Shown one piece after another: positions 1-7,572 of a DNA stretch of 46,689 bases (position 1 is the stretch's first letter; each line of letters starts with the position of its first letter). Under the pieces are notes generated by a model. That model worked only from the letters and a program-made list of their open reading frames with translations, was not told where the DNA came from and made no database searches. The DNA is from an uncultured Eubacteriales bacterium (GTDB lineage Bacteria > Bacillota > Clostridia > Oscillospirales > Acutalibacteraceae). Location: NCBI GenBank assembly GCA_900316555.1, contig ONDL01000003.1:1-46689 (forward strand), written 5' to 3'. The position numbers were made by a program, and so were the translations under genes.

Positions 1-10
1 TGACATTAAG

Positions 11-46
11 GAAAGACCTGAAAAATTTCGGGTCTTTCTTTTTTTT
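11..46 (+). terminator. Rho-independent terminator of an upstream gene
   Basis: An 8-bp perfect stem (GAAAGACC at 11-18, GGTCTTTC at 31-38) with a 12-nt loop is followed by eight T residues. It ends a plus-strand gene that lies outside the window. Confidence 0.8.
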
Positions 47-126
47 ATTCTTTTTGTTATTTTTTTAAGAATTTTTTAAGTTTTATTGACTACACTCTAA
101 TCACGATAAAAAAGAAGCAAATTTAA

Positions 127-528
127 TCCATAAGCTACAAGCACGGTATCTCGTCCTCGGACGACATCGTGATCGAGAACGGCGTTATGAACATCACAGC
201 CGTCAAGGACGGACTCCACGCCAACGACTACATCACCCTCGACGGCAAGAACATCAACATCACCGTCAACGCTCAGGGCGACGGCATTGAGAGCGAGGGT
301 TATCTCACGGTCGACAAGGCGACGCTGAACCTTTCGGGCGGCGGCAAGGGTCTGAACGCGGCTGACTACATCACCCTCACGAGCGGCACCTTCGACTCCT
401 ACGGCTACGCTGAGGGCGGCACGATCAGCGGCGGCACCTCCGCAACCCTAGGACAGAGCAGCTCGGGCGGCGGTCAGCCCGGAGGCCCCGGAGGAAATCA
501 ACCCGGAGGTCCCGGCGGTCGCTGGTAA
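127..528 (+). pseudogene. Truncated carbohydrate-binding domain protein (C-terminal remnant)
   Basis: The frame reads like the C-terminal part of secreted Clostridial carbohydrate-binding domain proteins (DUF4353-like): repeated strands such as DGLHANDYITLDG, then a low-complexity Gly/Pro tail (QPGGPGG twice). The protein-like frame is already open at 127, just after an in-frame stop at 124-126, and continues through a GTG at 169 that has no ribosome site. There is no signal peptide or conventional start, and the 80 bases upstream are AT-rich non-coding sequence beginning with a terminator. The most likely reading is a fragment of a longer gene whose 5' part was deleted. A misjoined assembly at about position 125 is the main alternative. 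The family is inferred from sequence pattern only. Confidence 0.55.
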
Positions 529-568
529 TAAACGCTTATGGGGTATTAATTTAATATATTTGCAGAGG

Positions 569-598
569 AAGCAGGGCTTGTCCCTGCTTTTTCTCTTT
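569..598 (+). terminator. Rho-independent terminator after the truncated gene
   Basis: The stem AAGCAGGG (569-576) pairs with CCCTGCTT (582-589) around a 5-nt loop, and the downstream arm runs into a T-rich tract. It separates the fragment from the amylase promoter. Confidence 0.75.
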
Positions 599-662
599 GG
601 TCAAAATATCCTTTTCGTCATTAGTCATAAAAATTGCTATTGTTATTTGTCAAAATGCACAC

Positions 663-690
663 TTGATTAATCGCTATATTTTTATATAAT
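663..690 (+). promoter_or_regulatory. Sigma-A promoter of the alpha-amylase gene
   Basis: TTGATT (663-668) and TATAAT (685-690) are 16 bp apart. The implied leader is about 105 nt before the amylase start; it contains no recognised riboswitch. Confidence 0.65.
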
Positions 691-804
691 TAAAATAGGG
701 ATAAATAAGCTTTTGGAGTAAGAGCTATTCCGCTCCCGCTTTTTTTCAAATACGGGAGAAATCGCACATTTAGAAGTAATTTTTTATGGAAAGGAAGTTT
801 TGAA

Positions 805-3777
805 ATGCACAAGAAAACTATCTCGATCATGCTCTGTCTTGCCTTGCTGCTCAGCGCGATCGTGTTTGCGATTCCGGCGAACGCGGTTACCGTTGATACG
901 GATAAGGTGGGCAAGAGCTCCATTGAAAGTGCTGACGATTTCACATGGGATAACGTCAACTGCTACTTTCTCTTAACCGACCGTTTCTATAACGGAAACA
1001 CCTCGAACGACCACTCCTACGGAAGAACCCTGGACGCTAACGGTCAGCCTCTCTCGGGCTGGAACACAGCTCCCGGTACCTTCCACGGCGGCGACTTCGC
1101 GGGTATCACAAAGAAAATCAACGAGGGCTACTTCGACGACATGGGCGTTAACGCTATCTGGATCTCCGCTCCCTACGAGCAGATCCACGGCTACGTTACC
1201 TCCGGCGGAGATACCAGCCCCGCGCACTTCGCGCACTATTCCTACCACGGCTACTATGTGCTTGACTACACCGAGACCGATGCGAACTTCGGTACAAAGG
1301 CTGAGTTCAAGACAATGGTTGACACCGCGCACAAGCACGGTATCCGTGTAGTCATGGATATCGTTATGAACCACGCGGGCTACAACAACCTGCTTGACAT
1401 GGAGGCATACGGCTACGGTACTCTCAAATCAGGCTATGACAAGTATAAGTACCGCCTGACCGACGCTAACGACTTCCACTCATGCATCGACTATGAGTCA
1501 AGCGCCAGCGACTGGGGCAAATGGTGGGGTCCCAAGTGGATCCGCTCGGGTCTGCCCGGATATGAAAAGGGCGGCGGCGAAGTAACAGGTATGCTCGCTG
1601 GTCTTCCCGACTTCCGCACAGAGTCCACCGAGACCGTTTCCATTCCGACCTTCCTGCAGACAAAGTGGCAGAAGGAAGGCACCCTCAGCCAGAAGCTCAG
1701 CAAGTACGGCAGCAGCGGCAGGGTCAACGATTATCTCACCACATGGCTTGCAGAGTGGGTAGAGGAGTACGGCGTCGACGGCTTCCGCTGCGACACCGCA
1801 AAGCACGTTGAAATGGATTCATGGGTCAAGCTCAAGAACAAGTGCGTTGCGGCGCTCAAAAAATGGAGACAGAACAATCCCTCCGCTGAAGGCGCAAACT
1901 GGGACGAGGACTTCTGGATGACAGGCGAGCACTGGGGTCACGGCCTCGGCAAGGACGGCTACTTTACCAGCGGCGCGTTTGACTCAATGATCAACTTCTC
2001 GATCACAGGCTCGGTATCTGCCAATCCCGGCGGTCTCGGCGGCCCCGAGACAATGGAGGGAATGTACTCCAAGTACGCAGGCGATATCAACAGCGATCCC
2101 AACTACAATATGCTTACATACCTCTCCTCTCACGATACAGGTCTTGTGAGACAGAATCTCTACTGGCAGGGTACGGCTTTCCAGCTCCTGCCCGGCGGCA
2201 TTCAGATTTTCTACGGCGATGAGACCTCGCGTCCGCTTGTTTCGGGCGTATCCGTAGGCGGCGACGGCCACGCTGTAAGAAGCGACATGAACTTCGGTCA
2301 GAACGCAGACCTCCTCGCTCACTGGCAGAAGGTCGGCAAGTTCCGTGCCAACCACGTCGCTGTAGGAGCGGGCAGCCACTCAATGATTTCCGCGTACAAT
2401 TCTTCAACAGGCTACACCTTCTCCCGTTCCTACATGGACGACAATGTTACCGACAGCGTTGTCTGCTGTATCGGCGCTCCCGCGAACACTCAGATCGCGG
2501 TCGACGTTTCCTCTGTATTCGGCAACGGCAAAACCGTAACCAACGAATACGACGGCACTACCGCTGTTGTTACAAACGGCAAGGCTACCTTTAATTCGGG
2601 CAAGCAGGGCGTTATCCTTATCTCCGGCCCGCAGTCCACGATCAGCATGAGCCTCAAGGGTGCATACGGCTTCTATGACAGCGAAACCGTTACCGCAGCT
2701 ATCCGCGGCGCGGACTACGCTATGGTTTCAGTAAACGGCGGCGCTGAGTTCCGCGTAACAAACGGCCAGACCTTCGAAATCGGCGCAGGCATTGAAAAGG
2801 GTACCGTATTTGAGGTAACAATGACCGCGACAAACTCCGTAGAAACACTCAGCAAGTCCTTCTCCTTCAAGAAGAAGGATCCCGACGAGGTTACTACGAT
2901 TTACTTTGACGACTCTCAGCTCAACTGGGGCAATATCAAGGCATATGTCTACGACGAGAGCGGCTCCGACGTTATCAAGAACGCCGCATGGCCGGGCGAG
3001 GCTATGGAATACGACAGCTCTACCGGTCTGTACAGCTACGACGTGCCCGACGAACTGACTAAGGGTCTTGTAATCTTCAGCGGCGACAACGGCAGATACC
3101 CCGGTAACGGCGCGAAGGGTCTTGAAATCAATGAAACCAACATGATCTTCAAGGCGGGCAACAGCTGGACTCCCTACAACGGCGAGCACGTTGACCCAAA
3201 GCCCACCGAGGATCCCAACAACTCTGTTACTGTTTACGTAAACGCCGCAAGCCTCGGCTACAGCTCTCCGAATATCTACTACTGGAGCAGCAAAACCGAC
3301 AGCGGCCCCAAACAGTGGCCCGGCGTTGCCATGACCAAGTACAAGGATAACATCTTCAAGGCGACCTTCCCGAAGGAATACGACATGTGTATCTTCAACC
3401 AGAACGGTCAGACAGGCAACCTCACTGTTCCCGGCAACAACTACATCTATGACAACGGCACATGGACTGTCTACGAGGACGCTGAGCAGCCTACCACACA
3501 GGCTCCCACGATTCAGACTACTACTCAGGCTCCCACCACCGTGCCCGTTACGGACAAGGTGCTTATCGGCGACGCCAATCAGGACGGCAAGGTCAACGTA
3601 GTTGACGCAACAGAGATCCAGAAGCACATCGTTGAGATGGTTCAGCTCAGCGGCAAGGCTTTGAAGGCGGCTGACACGAACAACGACGGCAGCGTTAACA
3701 TCAAGGACGTTACCGCGATCCAGTACTACGCGGTAGACAATAAAACTCACTCTGAAAACTGCGGCAAAATGATGTGA
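805..3777 (+). CDS. Secreted GH13 alpha-amylase with two CBM26-like modules and a dockerin
   Basis: A 990-residue extracellular starch-degrading enzyme. Order: signal peptide (about 1-28, ending ANA); GH13 barrel (about 45-560); two starch-binding modules resembling CBM26 (about 695-795 and 806-892); Thr/Pro linker (about 893-917); type I dockerin (about 918-980). GH13 region I reads DIVMNHAG. The expected catalytic residues are present: nucleophile D330 in GFRCDTAKH, acid/base E375 in TGEHWG, and D444 in SSHDTG. The barrel resembles MalS-type amylases (EQIHG, YHGYY). The dockerin has two calcium-loop repeats (GDANQDGKVN and ADTNNDGSVN), so the enzyme should dock on a cohesin-bearing scaffoldin. 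No cohesin gene is in the window. The start has the purine-rich site GGAAGG about 10 nt upstream. The gene is monocistronic between a promoter and a terminator. Confidence 0.95.
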   Translation: MHKKTISIMLCLALLLSAIVFAIPANAVTVDTDKVGKSSIESADDFTWDNVNCYFLLTDRFYNGNTSNDHSYGRTLDANGQPLSGWNTAPGTFHGGDFAGITKKINEGYFDDMGVNAIWISAPYEQIHGYVTSGGDTSPAHFAHYSYHGYYVLDYTETDANFGTKAEFKTMVDTAHKHGIRVVMDIVMNHAGYNNLLDMEAYGYGTLKSGYDKYKYRLTDANDFHSCIDYESSASDWGKWWGPKWIRSGLPGYEKGGGEVTGMLAGLPDFRTESTETVSIPTFLQTKWQKEGTLSQKLSKYGSSGRVNDYLTTWLAEWVEEYGVDGFRCDTAKHVEMDSWVKLKNKCVAALKKWRQNNPSAEGANWDEDFWMTGEHWGHGLGKDGYFTSGAFDSMINFSITGSVSANPGGLGGPETMEGMYSKYAGDINSDPNYNMLTYLSSHDTGLVRQNLYWQGTAFQLLPGGIQIFYGDETSRPLVSGVSVGGDGHAVRSDMNFGQNADLLAHWQKVGKFRANHVAVGAGSHSMISAYNSSTGYTFSRSYMDDNVTDSVVCCIGAPANTQIAVDVSSVFGNGKTVTNEYDGTTAVVTNGKATFNSGKQGVILISGPQSTISMSLKGAYGFYDSETVTAAIRGADYAMVSVNGGAEFRVTNGQTFEIGAGIEKGTVFEVTMTATNSVETLSKSFSFKKKDPDEVTTIYFDDSQLNWGNIKAYVYDESGSDVIKNAAWPGEAMEYDSSTGLYSYDVPDELTKGLVIFSGDNGRYPGNGAKGLEINETNMIFKAGNSWTPYNGEHVDPKPTEDPNNSVTVYVNAASLGYSSPNIYYWSSKTDSGPKQWPGVAMTKYKDNIFKATFPKEYDMCIFNQNGQTGNLTVPGNNYIYDNGTWTVYEDAEQPTTQAPTIQTTTQAPTTVPVTDKVLIGDANQDGKVNVVDATEIQKHIVEMVQLSGKALKAADTNNDGSVNIKDVTAIQYYAVDNKTHSENCGKMM

Positions 3778-3794
3778 TTTGATATTTAATAACG

Positions 3795-3824
3795 ACGGCG
3801 GCTCGGATTCGGGCCGCCGTTTTC
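3795..3824 (+). terminator. Rho-independent terminator of the amylase gene
   Basis: The stem ACGGCGGC (3795-3802) pairs with GCCGCCGT (3813-3820), followed by a short T tract. Confidence 0.75.
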
Positions 3825-3878
3825 TGTTGAAAAAAATCAGACTGCGGCAAACCATTGAGTTTGTCGCAGTCTGTTAAT

Positions 3879-4106
3879 TTAAGTTGCCGAGTGTGTCGGC
3901 TCGTCAAAAAAGGTATCCCTTGCGTCGCGGAAAAAGAGTGTGACGCACCAGATTGCCGCGAGAGCCACGAGAATATAGATGATTCTGCTCACCACTCCGC
4001 TCTGACCGCCGCCTATGAAGCCGACGAGGTCGAACTGAAATATGCCGATGCTGCCCCAGTTGAGGCCGCCGATGATCAGCAGTGCGAGCGCGATTCTGTC
4101 AAGCAT
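3879..4106 (-). CDS. DUF378 family small membrane protein
   Basis: A 75-residue protein with two or three hydrophobic segments: LALLIIGGLNWGSIGIF near the N terminus and IIYILVALAAIWCVTLFF near the C terminus. The GGLNWG motif followed by a second helix is typical of DUF378 (YuzA-like) membrane proteins of unknown function. The start at 4106 was chosen because AAAGGAGG sits just upstream; a 12-residue extension is possible but unsupported. Its leader appears to contain the inverted-repeat element at 4130-4251, with a likely promoter beyond it at 4268-4297. Confidence 0.75.
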   Translation of the reverse strand: MLDRIALALLIIGGLNWGSIGIFQFDLVGFIGGGQSGVVSRIIYILVALAAIWCVTLFFRDARDTFFDEPTHSAT

Positions 4107-4129
4107 TTTCTTTCCTCCTTTTGGGCCTA

Positions 4130-4251
4130 ATACTAATACCAATTAAAAAGCGGACAGTCTTTGCGGTCTTTTTTCGCAATACTTCGTTGTGTCCTCGTCT
4201 TGCAAAAAAATCCTTGCAAATCCTAGTCTGCTTTCTATCAGGAATTAGTAT
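4130..4251. repeat. MITE-like element with imperfect terminal inverted repeats
   Basis: About 122 bp bounded by inverted ends. The left end ATACTAATACC (4130-4140) matches the reverse complement of the right end (ATACTAATTCC), and the similarity continues inward as AAAGCGGACAG against GAAAGCAGACTAG. The interior has no open frame and contains short complementary runs around TTGCAAG and TATTGC. No clear target duplication is visible. It lies in the leader of the DUF378 gene. Confidence 0.5.
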
Positions 4252-4267
4252 ACAATGCCGCAAAATT

Positions 4268-4297
4268 ATTATGCGCGGAGGATACGCGATTATTCAA
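4268..4297 (-). promoter_or_regulatory. Candidate promoter of the DUF378 gene
   Basis: Reading the minus strand, TTGAAT (4292-4297) and CATAAT (4268-4273) are 18 bp apart, upstream of the inverted-repeat element. It overlaps the region just after the neighbouring zinc-ribbon gene. Confidence 0.4.
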
Positions 4298-4301
4298 AAA
4301 A

Positions 4302-4682
4302 TCAGAAGCCGAGAATTGCAAGCAAGCCCGCGATGAAAAGTCCGAGCGCGATCACGGCGATTCCGAGAATTCTGACGATTTTTACCGCTTTTATAATTTT
4401 ATATTTTTTGATCATGCCCTCTGTCGGCAAAGGGAAAATCAGCAGCATAAGTCCGAGAACGATGCAGCTTCCCGAGGCGACGACTGTGCCGAGGAGCTTG
4501 AGGAAGGACATGAGGAATAGTCCGACGGGGATTCCGAATACGCACGCGGTGTTGACTACCGTAAAGGGCTTTGAGAACTTCTCACTTCTCTCGTAGAAGC
4601 GGTTCGCCTTGATCTGGCAGTCGTCAGAGCAGTACAGCTCGTGGTAGGATATCTCCTTGCCGCAGTATTCACATTGTTTCAT
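4302..4682 (-). CDS. Zinc-ribbon membrane protein of unknown function
   Basis: A protein of about 126 residues. It begins with a short Cys cluster, CEYCGKEI followed by YCSDDC, which looks like a small zinc ribbon (DUF2116-like). Three hydrophobic segments follow: around FGIPVGLFLMSFL, VVASGSCIVLGLMLLIF and ILGIAVIALGLFIAGLLAILG. The start at 4682 was preferred over 4691 because AAGGAG lies about 9 nt upstream of it, whereas 4691 touches that site. No function can be assigned. A clear promoter lies upstream at 4713-4741. Confidence 0.7.
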   Translation of the reverse strand: MKQCEYCGKEISYHELYCSDDCQIKANRFYERSEKFSKPFTVVNTACVFGIPVGLFLMSFLKLLGTVVASGSCIVLGLMLLIFPLPTEGMIKKYKIIKAVKIVRILGIAVIALGLFIAGLLAILGF

Positions 4683-4712
4683 TTCGTCCATCTCCTTTTT
4701 GTTACAACTCTT

Positions 4713-4741
4713 ATTGTATCACAGCGGCGGTGATATTGCAA
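4713..4741 (-). promoter_or_regulatory. Sigma-A promoter of the zinc-ribbon protein gene
   Basis: On the minus strand, TTGCAA (4736-4741), a 17-bp spacer ending in TGTGA, and TACAAT (4713-4718). Confidence 0.7.
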
Positions 4742-4750
4742 GTTTCAGCC

Positions 4751-4778
4751 AAAAGAAAAGCCCGACAAGGCTGTCGGG
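4751..4778 (-). terminator. Terminator after the TetR gene / aromatic operon
   Basis: A 7-bp stem, CCCGACA (4761-4767) with TGTCGGG (4772-4778). On the minus strand it is followed by CTTTTCTTTT. It ends the TetR gene and perhaps the whole aromatic operon upstream. Confidence 0.7.
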
Positions 4779-4780
4779 TT

Positions 4781-5335
4781 TCACATTATTCTGCACTTTA
4801 TGATGACGCTCTCAAGCGTGCCGTCAAACAGCTCGCAGACGCGCTTGAGCTTGTCGCTGAGGTCGTACTTCATGCCGCCGCTCAACCAGTCGACCGCAAG
4901 CCCCGTGAGAAGGCTCTTGTAGTAGAGCACGATGGCTTCCTCGTCCTCTGGGCGCAGATGGTGAGGCAGGGTGACGATTCGTATATAACGCGAAATCGTT
5001 TGCTCTGTGGAACGGAAAATGTACTGCTCGAGCACCTCGCGGTCGGGTGAGTTGTAGATGTGCAGCATCGCTGACTTGTTCTCGAGAGCGAAGCTGATCG
5101 CGGTTGTCAGGCACTCATAGACGCTCTTGCCCTCGACAGTGCGGAGAATGTAGCTTGACTGCTCGTCAAAAATCTCCTCCACCAGCGTTCGTATATCTGT
5201 GTAGTGGTAGTAAAAGGTGTTGCGGTTGATGCCGCAGCCGCTGACGATCTCCCTGACGGTGATCTTGTTGAGCGGCTTGCGGTTGAGCAGCTCCATAAAG
5301 GTTGTTTTGATCGCGTCCTTTGTTTCGTTTGTCAT
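4781..5335 (-). CDS. TetR/AcrR family transcriptional regulator
   Basis: A 184-residue protein. The N-terminal helix-turn-helix (residues about 5-50) contains the TetR signature ITVREIVSGCGINRNTFYYHY. The all-helical C-terminal domain resembles the TetR_C_8 type found in Firmicutes. The start has a strong site (GAGGTGAGG) a few bases upstream. The gene begins 29 bp after pheA on the same strand with no terminator between, so it may be the last gene of the aromatic operon. Its ligand and targets cannot be read from sequence; control of the aromatic operon is possible but unproven. Confidence 0.88.
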   Translation of the reverse strand: MTNETKDAIKTTFMELLNRKPLNKITVREIVSGCGINRNTFYYHYTDIRTLVEEIFDEQSSYILRTVEGKSVYECLTTAISFALENKSAMLHIYNSPDREVLEQYIFRSTEQTISRYIRIVTLPHHLRPEDEEAIVLYYKSLLTGLAVDWLSGGMKYDLSDKLKRVCELFDGTLESVIIKCRIM

Positions 5336-5364
5336 AGCCTCACCTCACTTTTTGAGCGGAAGTC

Positions 5365-6489
5365 TTATTCGCAATAGTTGCCGAGAAAGCTGAAATCAGG
5401 CATTTCCTCGCTGAGCTGAGATAGCAGGTCGATCACGCTGTTGTCGCGGACGCTGCCCGTGAAGTCGAGGTAGAAGATGTACTCGAACTTTCTCTCTGCG
5501 CTCGGACGGGATTCGATTTTGGTCAGGTTGAGTCCCAGCGAATTGAAGCGGCACAGCAGTCCGTAGAGCGAGCCTTCAACGTGCGGAAGCGAGAAGCAAA
5601 GGCTGATCTTGTTGGCGTTTTCGGGAATGCAGAGCGTCTTTGAAATAACGATAAAGCGTGTGGTGTTGCGCTTGTCGTCCTGGAGGTGGTTGTCGAGGAT
5701 TTTCAGACCGTATTCCTCAGCCGCCTTGTACGGGCAGATCGCCGCCATGTTCAGACGCTTTTCGCGCGCAACGTCCTGTGCTGCCAATGCCGTATTGGCG
5801 CAGGACTGAGCCTCAAAGCCGTGCCTGCCGATGTATGACGCGCACTGTGAGAGCGCCTGCGGGTGAGAGCGGACGATTTCGATGTCCTCAAGCTCTGACT
5901 GGCGCAGACCGCCGAGGCAGTAGTCGATTTTCATGTCGAGCGCGCCGATGATAAAGAAGCGGTGCTTCAGTATCAGGTCGTACACCGCCGACACAGAGCC
6001 CGCGGTGGAGTTCTCGACGGGAAGCACGCCGTAGCTGACCTCGCCGTTGTCGACCGCCTCGAATACGTCGTCAAAGGAGGGGTAGTTGCTAAGCTGTGCC
6101 TCGGGGAAGAGCTTGAGAGCCGCCTCGTGCGAATTCGCGCCCTTGATGCCCTGATAGGCGACAGTCACGTTCTTTGTTTCGAGCTTGTCCGACGCGCTCA
6201 GTATCTCCGCTCTCAGCGCCTCGCCGCTGTGCACCATGTTGTGCTGCAGTGAGCGCGAAAGCTCCATGATGTTTCCGTATAAAAGCCGCGCGTAGGCTCC
6301 GTACTCGCCGCCCATCTGCTGGATGCGGTCGAGGATCTCTTCCTCGCGCTGACGGTTGAGGACGGGAATGCCGTTTGCCTGCTTGTAAAGCCCGACCTCC
6401 TTGGCGCAGTTCATGCGCCGCTTGAAGAGCTCGATCAGCTCCTTGTCAATCGCGTCAATGTCGACGCGGATCTCTTCTAAGTTTCTCAT
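5365..6489 (-). CDS. pheA: Bifunctional chorismate mutase / prephenate dehydratase
   Basis: Converts chorismate to prephenate and then to phenylpyruvate, the committed step to phenylalanine. The 374 residues hold an AroQ-type chorismate mutase (1-85, with RVDIDAIDKELIELFKRR), a prephenate dehydratase domain (about 107-285, including catalytic TTRF at 276-279) and a C-terminal ACT domain (about 293-374, with the Phe-binding ESRP at 326-329). The ACT domain suggests feedback inhibition by phenylalanine. The start at 6489 is preceded by GGAG at proper spacing; a longer frame runs back into aroC and is rejected. It is the last biosynthetic gene of the operon, 11 bp after aroC. Confidence 0.95.
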   Translation of the reverse strand: MRNLEEIRVDIDAIDKELIELFKRRMNCAKEVGLYKQANGIPVLNRQREEEILDRIQQMGGEYGAYARLLYGNIMELSRSLQHNMVHSGEALRAEILSASDKLETKNVTVAYQGIKGANSHEAALKLFPEAQLSNYPSFDDVFEAVDNGEVSYGVLPVENSTAGSVSAVYDLILKHRFFIIGALDMKIDYCLGGLRQSELEDIEIVRSHPQALSQCASYIGRHGFEAQSCANTALAAQDVAREKRLNMAAICPYKAAEEYGLKILDNHLQDDKRNTTRFIVISKTLCIPENANKISLCFSLPHVEGSLYGLLCRFNSLGLNLTKIESRPSAERKFEYIFYLDFTGSVRDNSVIDLLSQLSEEMPDFSFLGNYCE

Positions 6490-6500
6490 ATCCGGCTCCG

Positions 6501-7571
6501 TTAAAATAGATTTATTAGCGCGATCGCCGTCGCTGCCTCGATGACCGATACGGCTCGCGGCACGATGCACGGATCGTGTCTGCCGCGGATCTCAAGCTCC
6601 GCGTTTTCGCCCGTCTGCAAATTGACAGTGCGCTGCTTCTGCGAGATTGACGGGGTGGGCTTTATCGCCGCGCGGAAGATGATCGGCATTCCGTCTGAGA
6701 TGCCGCCCAGGATTCCGCCGCAGTTGTTCGTTTCGGTGACGACCTTGCCGTCCTTCATGCGGAAGGGGTCGTTTGCCTGTGAGCCGCGCATTTTCGCAAG
6801 CTCAAAGCCCGCGCCGAACTCGATGCCCTTGACCGCGGGCACGCCGAACACTGCCTTTGCTATCGCACCTTCAACGCCGTCAAACATCGGCTCGCCAACT
6901 CCGACAGGCATACCCGTCACGGCACATTCGATGCTGCCGCCGATACTGTCCTGCTCGAGTCTTGCCGCTTCAACCTCATCGCGCATATTTTTTTCGACGC
7001 TCCTGTCGATCAGCGCGAAGGACGAAAGGCTGAGACGGTTCATCAGCTCGTCGTCAATCTCCGTAGGGCAGAAGCGGCTGTCGCTGACAGAGCCGATCGA
7101 AGCGATGTGTGCGGCAATCTTTACGCCGCGCTTCTCTAAGAGCTGGCGGCAGACCGCGCCTGCGAAAACAATCGGAGCTGTGATCCTGCCCGAAAAGTGG
7201 CCGCCGCCGCGGATATCGTTCGCGCCTTTGTACTTTACATACGCCGTGTAGTCACTGTGGGCAGGACGCGGCATAGCGAGCAGGTTGCCGTAGTCCGACG
7301 AGCGCGTATTTGTATTTTCAATAACCGCGCACAGCGGCGCGCCCGTGAGGGTGTCGCCGAGGATTCCCGAGGGGATTTTCGGCAGGTCGCTCTCCTTGCG
7401 CGGAGTGGCGGTCTTGTCCTTGCCGGGTGCGCGGCGCGCCATCTGCGCGAGCACCGCGTCGAGGTCGATCTTCTCGCCCGCGGGCAATCCGTCGATCACA
7501 ACGCCGATTCCGCCGCCGTGGCTCTCGCCGAATACTGAAATTTTTATTTTATCTCCATATGCAGAGGACAT
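6501..7571 (-). CDS. aroC: Chorismate synthase
   Basis: Catalyses the last shikimate step, EPSP to chorismate, using reduced flavin. The 356 residues include the N-terminal signature FGESHGGG (residues 14-21) and the conserved RGGGHFSGR, GGISDGMPI and RHDPCIVPRA motifs. The start is one base past the aroA stop, with GGAGG inside the end of aroA, indicating translational coupling. Length is normal for the family. Confidence 0.97.
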   Translation of the reverse strand: MSSAYGDKIKISVFGESHGGGIGVVIDGLPAGEKIDLDAVLAQMARRAPGKDKTATPRKESDLPKIPSGILGDTLTGAPLCAVIENTNTRSSDYGNLLAMPRPAHSDYTAYVKYKGANDIRGGGHFSGRITAPIVFAGAVCRQLLEKRGVKIAAHIASIGSVSDSRFCPTEIDDELMNRLSLSSFALIDRSVEKNMRDEVEAARLEQDSIGGSIECAVTGMPVGVGEPMFDGVEGAIAKAVFGVPAVKGIEFGAGFELAKMRGSQANDPFRMKDGKVVTETNNCGGILGGISDGMPIIFRAAIKPTPSISQKQRTVNLQTGENAELEIRGRHDPCIVPRAVSVIEAATAIALINLF

Positions 7572-7572
7572 C

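Noticed and set aside
2728..3855. 375-codon frame on the minus strand opposite the amylase gene
   Set aside because: It mirrors the codon bias of the amylase, lacks a ribosome site, and the plus strand gives clear CBM26 and dockerin modules.
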